Shown: in pieces, positions 42,919 through 50,663 of the stretch
Layout: each line of letters begins with the position of its first letter
Numbering within the stretch: the stretch's first letter is position 1
Assembly (NCBI GenBank): GCA_963772955.1
Contig: CAVYZF010000008.1
Span: 372,001 to 436,000 of the forward strand
Length of the DNA stretch: 64,000 bases
Direction: 5' to 3'
DNA from: Gp6-AA40 sp963772955
Lineage (GTDB): Bacteria; Acidobacteriota; Vicinamibacteria; Vicinamibacterales; UBA2999
Position numbers and translations under genes: made by a program
Notes under the pieces: generated by a model
The model's input: only the letters and a program-made list of their open reading frames with translations
Database searches by the model: none
What the model was told of the DNA's origin: nothing

Positions 42919-44387
42919 CGGACCGGAAACGGGTCCTCATCAGGGCGGCGCTGGGCATCGTCCTGCTCGCTGTCATCACTCACACGCGCGCCGACCCTGA
43001 TCTCTGGGGACACGTCCAGTTCGGCCGCGACATCGTCTCTGAAGCGACCATTCCGCGGCTCGACCCGTACGCATTCACGTCCGACCGCGAATGGATCAAC
43101 CACGAATGGCTCGCCGAGTGCGCGATGTACATCGCGTTCGCGGCTGGCCGCGGCCCTGGCCTCGTCGTTCTCAAGGTGCTGGTCGTGTTCGGGATGCTGG
43201 CGCTCCTGTGGAACGGATTGAAGCGGCAGCAGGTGGATCCGGCCACGCGCGACCTCTTGATGGCGCTCGCCGTCGTCGGCACGTTTCCGCAGCTCAATCA
43301 CGTTCGGCCACAGATCTTCTCGGTCCTCGCATTCGCGGCACTGATATGGATTCTCGAAAGCCGAGGATCGCCGCGCCGGCTGCTCTTGATTCCGCCTCTC
43401 TTTGCCGCGTGGGTCAACTTCCACGGCGGCTGGATCGTCGGCGGCGGCGTGCTCGCACTATGGGCCGTGCTCTCGTGGGGTAAAGAGGGGGTTCTTCTGT
43501 TTGGCGCCGGTGCAATGGCGCTGGTTGGCACGCTGGCCAACCCCTACGGCTTGCGAATGTGGCAGTTTCTCAGCACGACCGTTGGGTTTGGAAGGGCCGA
43601 GATCACTGACTGGCAGCCGCTCTATCGCCTCGGTTCGGGATACGTCGCGCTCTGGATCGTGCTCTCGCTCGCTGCCATCGTTGGCATCATGCACGCCTGG
43701 CGATCGCGGACGTGGGAACTGCGCCGACTCGTCGTGGTCGTGGTGCTCGCCGTCGCGTCGTTTCAAGTGAGCCGCCTCGAGGCGTTCTTCGCGATCGCAG
43801 TCGTGCTGCTCCTTGGTCCGGACATCGCGGCAGCGCTGAGGGCGCGGCGGAGTCCATCGTCTGCTCCTCAGGCGAAACGAAGAGGGTTCGCCGCGGCGTT
43901 GACGATCGTCATCGTCGCGACGCTCATCGTCGGCGGAGTGGTCGTGTCGGCCAGCAACGTAACCTGCGTGCGCATGGCGGCGGATCAGTCCGAGCCGGAG
44001 ACCGTCGCGATGGTGAAGCAACGAGGTCTTCAGGGACGGCTCGTCGTCTGGTTCGATTGGGGCGAATACGCGATTTGGCACTTCGCACCGGATCTGCTGG
44101 TCTCGATCGATGGCCGTCGCGAGACGGTCTACTCGGATCAGGTCATGCAGAAGCATCTGAACTTCTACTACGTGCCCGCGTCCCGCGACGTGTTCCTGGC
44201 GGAGACGCTCCCCGATTACATCTGGTTGCCGGTTGATCTGCCTGTCGTCTCGAATCTCGTCGCCGAGGGTTGGACGCCGCTTTATCGAGGGCCGCGATCA
44301 ATCTGGTTGGGCCGCGACGGGACGAATACCGAACCTACTCAATCTCCGCAAGCCGACATCGGCCGCCGCTGCTTCCCCGGACCGTAG
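42915..44387 (+). CDS. polytopic membrane protein, GT-C-like
   Basis: A 490-residue protein with about ten hydrophobic helices. The first (IRAALGIVLLAVITHT) is followed by ADPDLWGHVQFGRDI and WINHEWLAECAMYI, an outside loop rich in Asp/Trp/His as in GT-C glycosyltransferases. Helices are well spaced to about residue 345. A soluble C-terminal domain of about 130 residues follows (LQGRLVVWFDWGEYAIWHFA; LVSIDGRRETVYSDQV). I cannot assign a sugar or acceptor. It ends the coupled run of four genes. The overall layout is widespread in Acidobacteriota and Planctomycetota as an uncharacterised membrane protein. Confidence 0.78.
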   Translation: MTDRKRVLIRAALGIVLLAVITHTRADPDLWGHVQFGRDIVSEATIPRLDPYAFTSDREWINHEWLAECAMYIAFAAGRGPGLVVLKVLVVFGMLALLWNGLKRQQVDPATRDLLMALAVVGTFPQLNHVRPQIFSVLAFAALIWILESRGSPRRLLLIPPLFAAWVNFHGGWIVGGGVLALWAVLSWGKEGVLLFGAGAMALVGTLANPYGLRMWQFLSTTVGFGRAEITDWQPLYRLGSGYVALWIVLSLAAIVGIMHAWRSRTWELRRLVVVVVLAVASFQVSRLEAFFAIAVVLLLGPDIAAALRARRSPSSAPQAKRRGFAAALTIVIVATLIVGGVVVSASNVTCVRMAADQSEPETVAMVKQRGLQGRLVVWFDWGEYAIWHFAPDLLVSIDGRRETVYSDQVMQKHLNFYYVPASRDVFLAETLPDYIWLPVDLPVVSNLVAEGWTPLYRGPRSIWLGRDGTNTEPTQSPQADIGRRCFPGP

Positions 44388-44437
44388 GCGACGGAAGAAA
44401 CGGATCACCGCCCCCTTCATTTACTCCAGAGACTAGA

Positions 44438-45871
44438 ATGCCCTCGATGTCTCGCGTACATCCAGCGCTGACGTCGATTGTGTTCTGCCTGGCGGCGAGC
44501 GGTGTCGCCGCGGCGCAGCAGCCACACCTCGATCAGCTTCGATTGATTGCACCCGCTGCCCCCGGCGGGGGCTGGGATCAGACCGCGCGGGTGATGCAGC
44601 AGGTCCTCCAGCGGACCGGCATCGTTCGAACCGCGCCGGTTGAGAACATTCCCGGCGCAGCAGGCACGATCGGTCTGGCGCGATTCGTCGGCTCAGAGCA
44701 GGGGCGAGGCGACGCAATCCTGGTGAGCGGATTGATCATGCTCGGCGGCATCGTCATGCACCGATCGCCGGTGACGCTGCACGAGGTGACGCCGATCGCG
44801 CGCCTCACGGGCGAGTACGAAGCGATTGTGGTCCCCGCGAACTCTCCGTTTCGCACGCTGGCGGACATGATCCGCGCGTTGAAGGAGCGACCAGAGGCAC
44901 TGTCGTGGGGTGGCGGATCGGCGGGCGGCAGCGATCAGATCCTCGCGGGCCTGGTTGCGGAAGCTGTTGGCGTACCGCCAGGACGCATCAACTACGTCGC
45001 GTTCTCAGGTGGGGGCGAATCGCTCTCGGCGATTCTCGGCGGTCAGGTCTCGCTCGGCATCAATGGCTTGGCCGAGCTCGAACCACAGATTCAGGCGGGT
45101 ACCGTGCGTGCGCTCGCGGTCTCGAGCGCAGAGCGTCTGTCGGGTCTCGACGTGCCGACATTGCGCGAGCAGGGTGTTGACCTCGAATTCGAGAACTGGC
45201 GATCGGTCGTCGCTCCTCCGGGAATCGGATCGAGCGAACGTCAGCGTGTCGAGTCGGTCATTGCTGCCATGGTCGTTACGCCGGAGTGGCGAGACGCGCT
45301 GGCCCGGTATCGATGGATCGACCGGTATCTGCCTGGTGAGAAGTTCACGCAGTTCGTCGCCGGCGAAGAGATGAGAGTGCGGACGACGCTGCAGCAGTTG
45401 GATACCGGACAGGGCAGCGGCGGAACGTTGGCGTCAGTCGGCGCGTATCCGACCTTCGTCCTGAGCGGGCTGGCGATTTGTACAATCGCCGCCCTCGTTG
45501 TCGGGCGCAGTGGACGGGGCGTTGCCGCTGCTCGCCGTCCTCAAGCCAACGTCTCTGAACCGAATCCCGAATCCCGAACCCCGAGTCGCGAGACCGGCAC
45601 CGTGTGGTGGATCGGGCTTGCGCTCGTCGCCAACCTCGTGATGGCAGAGACTATCGGGTTCGTCACAGCTTCGACGGCGATGTTCTGGCTGGCTGCACGC
45701 GCATTCGACGATCGCCATCCGATCCGGGATGCGGTGTTCGCGGTGATCATGGCGACGAGCGCGTATCTGCTCTTCGGACGTCTCCTTCAGCTTCCCCTGC
45801 CGGCCGGCCCGTTAGAGGGCTGGCTTTCGCTTCCGCTCGCTTGTGTTTGGTGCCTCAGGGTTCGGTGGTGA
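44438..45871 (+). CDS. fused tripartite tricarboxylate transporter protein (TctC-TctB)
   Basis: A 477-residue protein from ATG 44438 (ATG 44447 also possible), with signal peptide LTSIVFCLAASGVAAAQ. Residues about 28-320 are a TctC/BUG-type binding protein: LIAPAAPGGGWDQTARVMQQ, VENIPGAAGTIGLARFV, LSWGGGSAGGSDQILAGLVA, SLGINGLAELEPQIQAG and LREQGVDLEFENWRSVVAPP. Residues about 345-470 carry four TctB-like membrane segments (TFVLSGLAICTIAALVVG; WWIGLALVANLVMAETIGFV; AVIMATSAYLLFG), ending LPLPAGPLEGW. In most genomes these are two genes. The last dozen residues derive from an inverted repeat. TctA follows after 74 bp and TcuAB behind it. Confidence 0.9.
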   Translation: MPSMSRVHPALTSIVFCLAASGVAAAQQPHLDQLRLIAPAAPGGGWDQTARVMQQVLQRTGIVRTAPVENIPGAAGTIGLARFVGSEQGRGDAILVSGLIMLGGIVMHRSPVTLHEVTPIARLTGEYEAIVVPANSPFRTLADMIRALKERPEALSWGGGSAGGSDQILAGLVAEAVGVPPGRINYVAFSGGGESLSAILGGQVSLGINGLAELEPQIQAGTVRALAVSSAERLSGLDVPTLREQGVDLEFENWRSVVAPPGIGSSERQRVESVIAAMVVTPEWRDALARYRWIDRYLPGEKFTQFVAGEEMRVRTTLQQLDTGQGSGGTLASVGAYPTFVLSGLAICTIAALVVGRSGRGVAAARRPQANVSEPNPESRTPSRETGTVWWIGLALVANLVMAETIGFVTASTAMFWLAARAFDDRHPIRDAVFAVIMATSAYLLFGRLLQLPLPAGPLEGWLSLPLACVWCLRVRW

Positions 45872-45929
45872 TGGCGGACCGGCCCGTCCCAAAGGGAACT
45901 GTCCCGGCTGCAAAGCCCAACACAAGCGA
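45837..45929. repeat. imperfect inverted repeat between tctCB and tctA
   Basis: TCGCTTGTGTTTGG at 45837-45850 faces CCCAACACAAGCGA at 45916-45929, 13 of 14 bases complementary. Smaller dyads (GTCCC/GGGAC and GGGA/TCCC) lie inside. The 93-bp block covers the end of the tctCB reading frame and its stop at 45871. It may be an inserted REP- or MITE-like element or a structured spacer that sets the ratio of the two proteins. Confidence 0.55.
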
Positions 45930-45945
45930 GGGGGAAAAGTAGTCT

Positions 45946-47448
45946 GTGTTCGATACTCTTCGCGCCCTGAGCGCCGGGTTCGCGAGCGCATTCGCGCTCC
46001 ATCATCTCGGGTGGGCGCTCGTCGGCACGACACTCGGCACGGCGATCGGCGTGCTGCCTGGGATCGGCCCGGCGTTGACGGTCGCCGTGCTCCTGCCGGT
46101 CACGTTCAACCTCGACCCGATCTCCGCGTTCATCATGTTCGGCGGGATCTACTCCGGCGCGATGTATGGCGGTTCGACGACGAGCATCCTGCTCAATACG
46201 CCGGGTGAGACCGGATCGATTGCGACCGCGATCGATGGCTACATGATGGCGCGGCAAGGTCGCGGCGCTGCGGCGCTCACGACCGCTGCGATCGGGTCGT
46301 TCGTCGCCGGTACGCTGGCGACGATCGCGCTCACGTTCTTCGCACCGGCGCTGGCGAGGGCGGCGCTGCGTTTCGGTCCGGCCGAGTACTTCGCGCTGAC
46401 GGTTGTCGCGTTCACGACCGTGTCGCTCCTGCTCGGGCCGTCTCGTGTGAAGGGGCTGTTCAGCCTCTTTCTCGGTCTGTCGGTCGGCCTGGTTGGAATC
46501 GATCAGCTCACGGGCGACGCCCGCTTCTCGTTCGGCATTCCGCAACTGCTCGACGGCATCGACGTCGTGATTCTCGTCATCGGCCTGTTCGCGGTTGGAG
46601 AGACGCTCTATCAGGCCTGGCAGTACGGTCGAAGCGAGCCGGAAGCCGTCGTGCTGCACGACTTCACCGGCATGAGTCGCGAGGAGTGGAGACGGTCGTG
46701 GGGGAGCTGGCTGCGCGGGGCGGCGATCGGATTCCCGCTGGGGGTTCTCCCGTGTGGCGGTACTGTGATTCCGACGTTCGTCTCATATGCGACCGAGAAG
46801 CGATTGAGCAAGGAGCCGGAGCGGTTCGGGCACGGCGCGATCGAGGGCGTGGCCGGGCCTGAGGCCGCGAACAACGCGGCGGCCGCGGGCGTGCTCGTGC
46901 CGCTCCTCACGCTCGGTCTTCCGTCATCCGCGACGGCTGCGGTCATGCTGGCGGCGTTTCAGCAGTACGGGCTTCAGCCAGGCCCGTTGCTCTTCACGTC
47001 GCGACCGGATCTCGTGTGGACGCTCATCGCGAGCCTGTACATTGGCAATGTGATGCTGCTGGTGCTCAATCTTCCGCTCGTAGGCGTGTGGGCCCGCGTC
47101 ATGTTGATGCCGCGCCGCCTGCTCTTCGCCGGCATCCTGGTGCTGGCATCGCTCGGCGCCTACAGCCTGAATGGATCGCTGCTCGATCTCGCGATTCTGT
47201 ACCTCGTTGGAGCGGTCGGGTGCGCAATGCGCATCTACGACGTCCCGCTCGTTCCAGCGGTGTTGGGACTCGTCCTCGGTCCATTGTCCGAACTCCAGTT
47301 CCGGCGGGCGATGGCGATCAGCGAAGGGGACATCACCATCTTCGTGACGCGGCCGATCTCGGTGGTCCTGCTGCTGGCGGCCGTGATGGTGCTGTTCGGG
47401 TCGAGATTGCTTACGAGAAAACTGACAACCGTAGAGGCGGGTCTGTAG
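45946..47448 (+). CDS. tctA: tripartite tricarboxylate transporter permease TctA
   Basis: A 500-residue integral membrane protein with about 11-12 helices, starting at GTG 45946. TctA signatures are plain: GTAIGVLPGIGPALTVAVLL with the conserved GVLPGIGP, FGGIYSGAMYGGSTTSILLN, NTPGETGSIATAIDGYMMAR, GPSRVKGLFSLFLGLSVGLV and VLPCGGTVIPTFVSYATEKR. It is the large membrane subunit that moves the ligand captured by TctC. The final residues and the stop codon lie inside a REP-like palindrome (47431-47455), so the natural C-terminus was probably reshaped by repeat insertion. Confidence 0.95.
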   Translation: MFDTLRALSAGFASAFALHHLGWALVGTTLGTAIGVLPGIGPALTVAVLLPVTFNLDPISAFIMFGGIYSGAMYGGSTTSILLNTPGETGSIATAIDGYMMARQGRGAAALTTAAIGSFVAGTLATIALTFFAPALARAALRFGPAEYFALTVVAFTTVSLLLGPSRVKGLFSLFLGLSVGLVGIDQLTGDARFSFGIPQLLDGIDVVILVIGLFAVGETLYQAWQYGRSEPEAVVLHDFTGMSREEWRRSWGSWLRGAAIGFPLGVLPCGGTVIPTFVSYATEKRLSKEPERFGHGAIEGVAGPEAANNAAAAGVLVPLLTLGLPSSATAAVMLAAFQQYGLQPGPLLFTSRPDLVWTLIASLYIGNVMLLVLNLPLVGVWARVMLMPRRLLFAGILVLASLGAYSLNGSLLDLAILYLVGAVGCAMRIYDVPLVPAVLGLVLGPLSELQFRRAMAISEGDITIFVTRPISVVLLLAAVMVLFGSRLLTRKLTTVEAGL

Positions 47449-47455
47449 ACCCGCC
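47431..47455. repeat. REP-like palindrome supplying the tctA stop codon
   Basis: GTAGAGGCGGGTCTGTAGAC followed by CCGCC gives a stem GGCGGGTCT/AGACCCGCC around a single T-rich turn. It is the third related copy in the window. Here it overlaps the coding end of tctA: the residues after TTVEAG and the TAG at 47446-47448 are inside it. It ends 11 bp before the tcuA start, so it may also affect downstream translation. Confidence 0.85.
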
Positions 47456-47466
47456 GTTGAAGAGAG

Positions 47467-48861
47467 ATGCAGGAGATCCCTGACTACGACGTCGCGGTCG
47501 TCGGCGGCGGCAATGCCGCGCTGTGTGCGGCGATCGCGGCGCGGCGTGCAGGCGCGAGCGTCGTCGTGCTCGAGCGTGCACCACGCGACTTTCGCGGCGG
47601 CAACAGTCGCCACACGCGCAACTTCCGGTGCCTGCACAACTCGCCCGGTCAGTATCTGACCGGCATGTACACCAGGGACGAGTTCCTCTCCGATCTGCGC
47701 AGTGTCAACGGTGGAGACATCGACGAGTCGCTCGCGCGCATCGCGATCCAGCAGTCGGCCACGTGCCCGGACTGGATGGCACGGGAAGGCGTGCGGTTTC
47801 AGGCGGCGCTTCACGGCACTCTGCAGCTTGGCCGTACGAACCTGTTCTTCCTCGGCGGGGGCAAGGCGTTGATGAACAGCTACTACGCCTCCGCTGAGCG
47901 CCTCGGCATCGATGTCTTCTACGAAGCGGAGGTCGTCGATCTGCGTGTCGCGAACGGGGTGTTCGAGTCGGTCGATGTGCAGACAGCCGGCCGCGTGCGC
48001 ACGATCCGCGCCGCAGCCGTTGTCATCGCCTCCGGCGGATTCGAGGCGAACCTCGATTGGTTGCGCGACGTCTGGGGTGAGGTCGCCGACAACTTCATCG
48101 TGCGTGGCACACCATACAACACCGGCGTGCCACTGAAACGGATGCTCGAGGCCGGTGCGCAATCAATCGGCGATCCGCGCGAGTGCCACGCGATTGCGGT
48201 CGATGCCCGCGCTCCGAAATTCGATGGCGGTATCGTCACCAGGCTCGACTGCATCCCATTCGGCATCGTCGTCAACTCGCACGGCCATCGCTTCTACGAC
48301 GAGGGCGAGGACGTGTGGCCCAAGCGATATGCGATCTGGGGAAAGCTGATCGCTCGAGAGCCAGGGCAGATTGCATACTCGATCGTGGATGCAAAGGTTG
48401 CCGACCAGTTCATGCCGTCCGTGTATCCGCCGATCGTCGCGAATTCGATTGGCGAGTTGGCGCGTCTCCTCGCTCTTCCGCCAGAGACGCTCGCAGCAAC
48501 GGTGGAGACCTTCAACCGCTCCGTGCGGCCCGGCACCCTCGACCTGAGCGCGCTCGACGGTTGCCGAACCGAGGGGCTGAGCCCGGACAAGACGCACTGG
48601 GCGCAGCGCCTCGACACGCCGCCGTACTGGGCGTATCCGCTCCGGCCCGGCATCACGTTCACATATCTCGGTCTCAAGGTGGATACGCACACGCGCGTAC
48701 TGATGTCAGACGGTCAGCCATCTGCGAACGTCTACGCGGCCGGGGAAGTCATGGCGGGGAACATCCTTCTCAAGGGTTACCTCGCCGGCTTCGGGATGAC
48801 GATTGGCACGGTCTTCGGCCGCATCGCTGGTGAGGAGGCCTCGCGGCATGCTGCCCGATAA
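47467..48861 (+). CDS. tcuA: FAD-dependent tricarballylate dehydrogenase
   Basis: A 464-residue flavoprotein of the fumarate-reductase/succinate-dehydrogenase flavoprotein class. The dinucleotide fold is VAVVGGGNAALCAAIAARRA. RGGNSRHTRNFRC, characteristic of TcuA, follows at about residue 45. DWMAREGVRFQ, GGGKALMNSYY and AAVVIASGGFEANLDWLRDV come next, then a C-terminal VYAAGEVMAGNILLKGYLAG. TcuA oxidises tricarballylate to cis-aconitate, a TCA-cycle compound. The 14-bp overlap with the iron-sulfur gene that follows is the standard tcuAB arrangement, and the transporter genes upstream fit substrate uptake. Confidence 0.92.
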   Translation: MQEIPDYDVAVVGGGNAALCAAIAARRAGASVVVLERAPRDFRGGNSRHTRNFRCLHNSPGQYLTGMYTRDEFLSDLRSVNGGDIDESLARIAIQQSATCPDWMAREGVRFQAALHGTLQLGRTNLFFLGGGKALMNSYYASAERLGIDVFYEAEVVDLRVANGVFESVDVQTAGRVRTIRAAAVVIASGGFEANLDWLRDVWGEVADNFIVRGTPYNTGVPLKRMLEAGAQSIGDPRECHAIAVDARAPKFDGGIVTRLDCIPFGIVVNSHGHRFYDEGEDVWPKRYAIWGKLIAREPGQIAYSIVDAKVADQFMPSVYPPIVANSIGELARLLALPPETLAATVETFNRSVRPGTLDLSALDGCRTEGLSPDKTHWAQRLDTPPYWAYPLRPGITFTYLGLKVDTHTRVLMSDGQPSANVYAAGEVMAGNILLKGYLAGFGMTIGTVFGRIAGEEASRHAAR

Positions 48862-49927
48862 CGTTGTCCAGCATGGCCAGCATGTCCTGACCATCTGCAA
48901 CGCGTGCCGCTACTGCGAACAGTACTGCCCCGTGTTTCCAGCGCTCGAGAAGCGGCGGACGTTTGCCGCCCCCGATCTCACGTATCTCGCGAACCTGTGC
49001 CACAACTGCGGCGAGTGTCTCTACGCCTGTCAGTTCGCGCCTCCGCACGAGTTTGGTATCAACGTCCCATCGCTGCTCGCGGAGGTCCGCACGCGTTCGT
49101 ATGAGGAGTACGCGTGGCCGCCGGCACTTGGGCGAACGTTTCGTCGTCATGGATTCCGAACGGGTCTGGCGGCGCTTGCGGTGGTGTTCTCGCTTCTGCT
49201 GCTAGCCGCGATCGCCGACGGGCAGGCGATCGTGTCGGCCGATGGCTCTGCTGATTTCTACGCCGTCATTCCGCACGGCGCGATGGTGACGACATTCGGC
49301 GCGGCCTCGATCTTCGTGGCGATCGCGCTGTTCATTTCCGGCGCGCGATTCTGGCGTGATGTGAATGCCGTCGCCACCTCTCGCGGCCCGGGCATCGGTT
49401 CCGCCGTGCGCGATGCGTTGACGCTGCGTCACCTGCACGCCAGCGGGCAGGACTGCACCTCGAATCTGGAAGTGCGCATGCCGTGGCGGCGGTGGTGTCA
49501 TCACTGCACGTTCTACGGATTCATGCTCTGTTTCGCGTCAACGACGGTCGCGGCGATCTATCACGGTGTGTTCGGCTGGCATGCGCCGTACGCGTATACC
49601 AGCCTTCCAGTGCTGCTCGGAGCGGCGGGCGGATTCGGCTTGCTTGTCGGCCCCCTGGGGCTGGCTGCGCTTCGACAAACGCGCGATCCCGCGCTCGGCG
49701 ATGACGAGAGCGGCAGACTCGATAGCCTCTTCCTCGCGCTGCTTTTTCTCACCAGCCTGACTGGGCTCGCACTACTCGCCTTGCGTCACAGCCAGGCGAT
49801 GGGTGTGCTGCTGATTGTTCACCTCGCCGTCGTGCTCGTCCTTCTGCTGACGCTGCCTTACGGCAAGTTCGTCCACGCCCTCTACCGATTCCTCGCACTC
49901 ATTCGCTATCACCGCGAAAGAGAGTGA
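48848..49927 (+). CDS. tcuB: tricarballylate utilisation 4Fe-4S protein TcuB
   Basis: A 359-residue protein starting at ATG 48848, within the end of tcuA. Two Cys clusters, CNACRYCEQYCPVFPAL (residues about 17-33) and CHNCGECLYACQFAPPHEF (about 55-75), bind [4Fe-4S] centres. About six hydrophobic helices follow (LAALAVVFSLLLLAAIADG; FVAIALFISGARFW; LLGAAGGFGLLVGPLGLAAL; MGVLLIVHLAVVLVLLLTL) with conserved His such as WRRWCHHCTFYG. TcuB returns electrons from reduced TcuA to the quinone pool. No LysR-type TcuR regulator or TcuC permease is present. The TctCBA genes take the transporter role here. Confidence 0.93.
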   Translation: MLPDNVVQHGQHVLTICNACRYCEQYCPVFPALEKRRTFAAPDLTYLANLCHNCGECLYACQFAPPHEFGINVPSLLAEVRTRSYEEYAWPPALGRTFRRHGFRTGLAALAVVFSLLLLAAIADGQAIVSADGSADFYAVIPHGAMVTTFGAASIFVAIALFISGARFWRDVNAVATSRGPGIGSAVRDALTLRHLHASGQDCTSNLEVRMPWRRWCHHCTFYGFMLCFASTTVAAIYHGVFGWHAPYAYTSLPVLLGAAGGFGLLVGPLGLAALRQTRDPALGDDESGRLDSLFLALLFLTSLTGLALLALRHSQAMGVLLIVHLAVVLVLLLTLPYGKFVHALYRFLALIRYHRERE

Positions 49928-49941
49928 CGAGGCCGGTCACG

Positions 49942-50049
49942 TCGAGCTACGAGCCCTCACCAGACGGCCAGCGGTTTCTGGTCACTGCCGTCGTGTCGCA
50001 AGCCAGCCCCATCACCGTCATCCTGAACTGGAAGCCGCCGACGCGATGA
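49942..50049 (+). pseudogene. C-terminal fragment of a TolB/PD40-like kinase-associated protein
   Basis: Within the gap after tcuB, one frame reads SSYEPSPDGQRFLVTAVVSQ and ASPITVILNWKPPTR to a TGA at 50047. The DGQRFLV / PITVVLNW ending is the characteristic tail of Acidobacteriota Ser/Thr-kinase or winged-helix proteins with C-terminal PD40 propellers. Only about 35 residues survive, without a start. The rest must have been lost when tcuAB or another segment joined here. Confidence 0.55.
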
Positions 50050-50111
50050 CAGCGGTTCGCCTGACATCGCGGGCATGATCGAATACCACGACGTGACCCA
50101 GATCGACCGGG

Positions 50112-50636
50112 CTAATAGTTCAGACGCAAGACCGTCACCCGACCATCGCCGATTGGAAGCACCACGAAAATGTCGTCGTGCTCTCGCTCCCCGATCGCGA
50201 CCTCGCCCGAATGGCCGAGAGCCTTGAGGAGGCGCGGCACCGTGTTGCTGTGACCAACGATAACCGCGCTTCCGTTACCATCGCGCGCGCGTATGAGCCG
50301 AACTGTGGCTTCCACTTGATCCTGGCCACTGACGATCGTTGGAGTGATGTGCAGCAACTCGGCGAGTGGCTGCGCAGTCTGGTTGGTCCGCTTCCGATCG
50401 CTGGTGTAGATGGCGGTAATGCCGGCGTCGCCAAGGAGGCGAGCGAGCACACGCGCGCGAGCCTCACCGGCTTCTGAGAGCACACCGTCTGGCGATTCGT
50501 ACTCCGCTCGTTCGGCATGCCGAAGCACGAAGATCGCCTGCTGCGCGTCGACGGCGGACGCGCAGCCGAGGAAGAGGCCCGCCACCACGAGTTGGAGCCA
50601 AAGATGCCGTCCTCGCAGAAAACGCGGAGCGCCCAT
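50112..50636 (-). CDS. histidine phosphatase superfamily protein (SixA-like), exported
   Basis: A 174-residue protein with signal peptide WLQLVVAGLFLGCASAVDAQ. The branch-1 histidine phosphatase motifs are AIFVLRHAERAEYE (phosphohistidine His with the RH dyad), YTSDRKRTNQTAQPLAELL (second Arg) and VIVGHSNTVPRLLKALG (second His). Length fits the small SixA/phosphoglycerate-mutase-like type. A periplasmic member probably acts on phosphorylated small molecules rather than a phosphorelay. It stands alone in the minus direction, 27 bp downstream of the YncE-like gene's stop. Confidence 0.88.
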   Translation of the reverse strand: MGAPRFLRGRHLWLQLVVAGLFLGCASAVDAQQAIFVLRHAERAEYESPDGVLSEAGEARARVLARLLGDAGITAIYTSDRKRTNQTAQPLAELLHITPTIVSGQDQVEATVRLIRARDGNGSAVIVGHSNTVPRLLKALGHSGEVAIGEREHDDIFVVLPIGDGRVTVLRLNY

Positions 50637-50663
50637 GTCCTGCCTCCTTACGAATCGCTCGCG

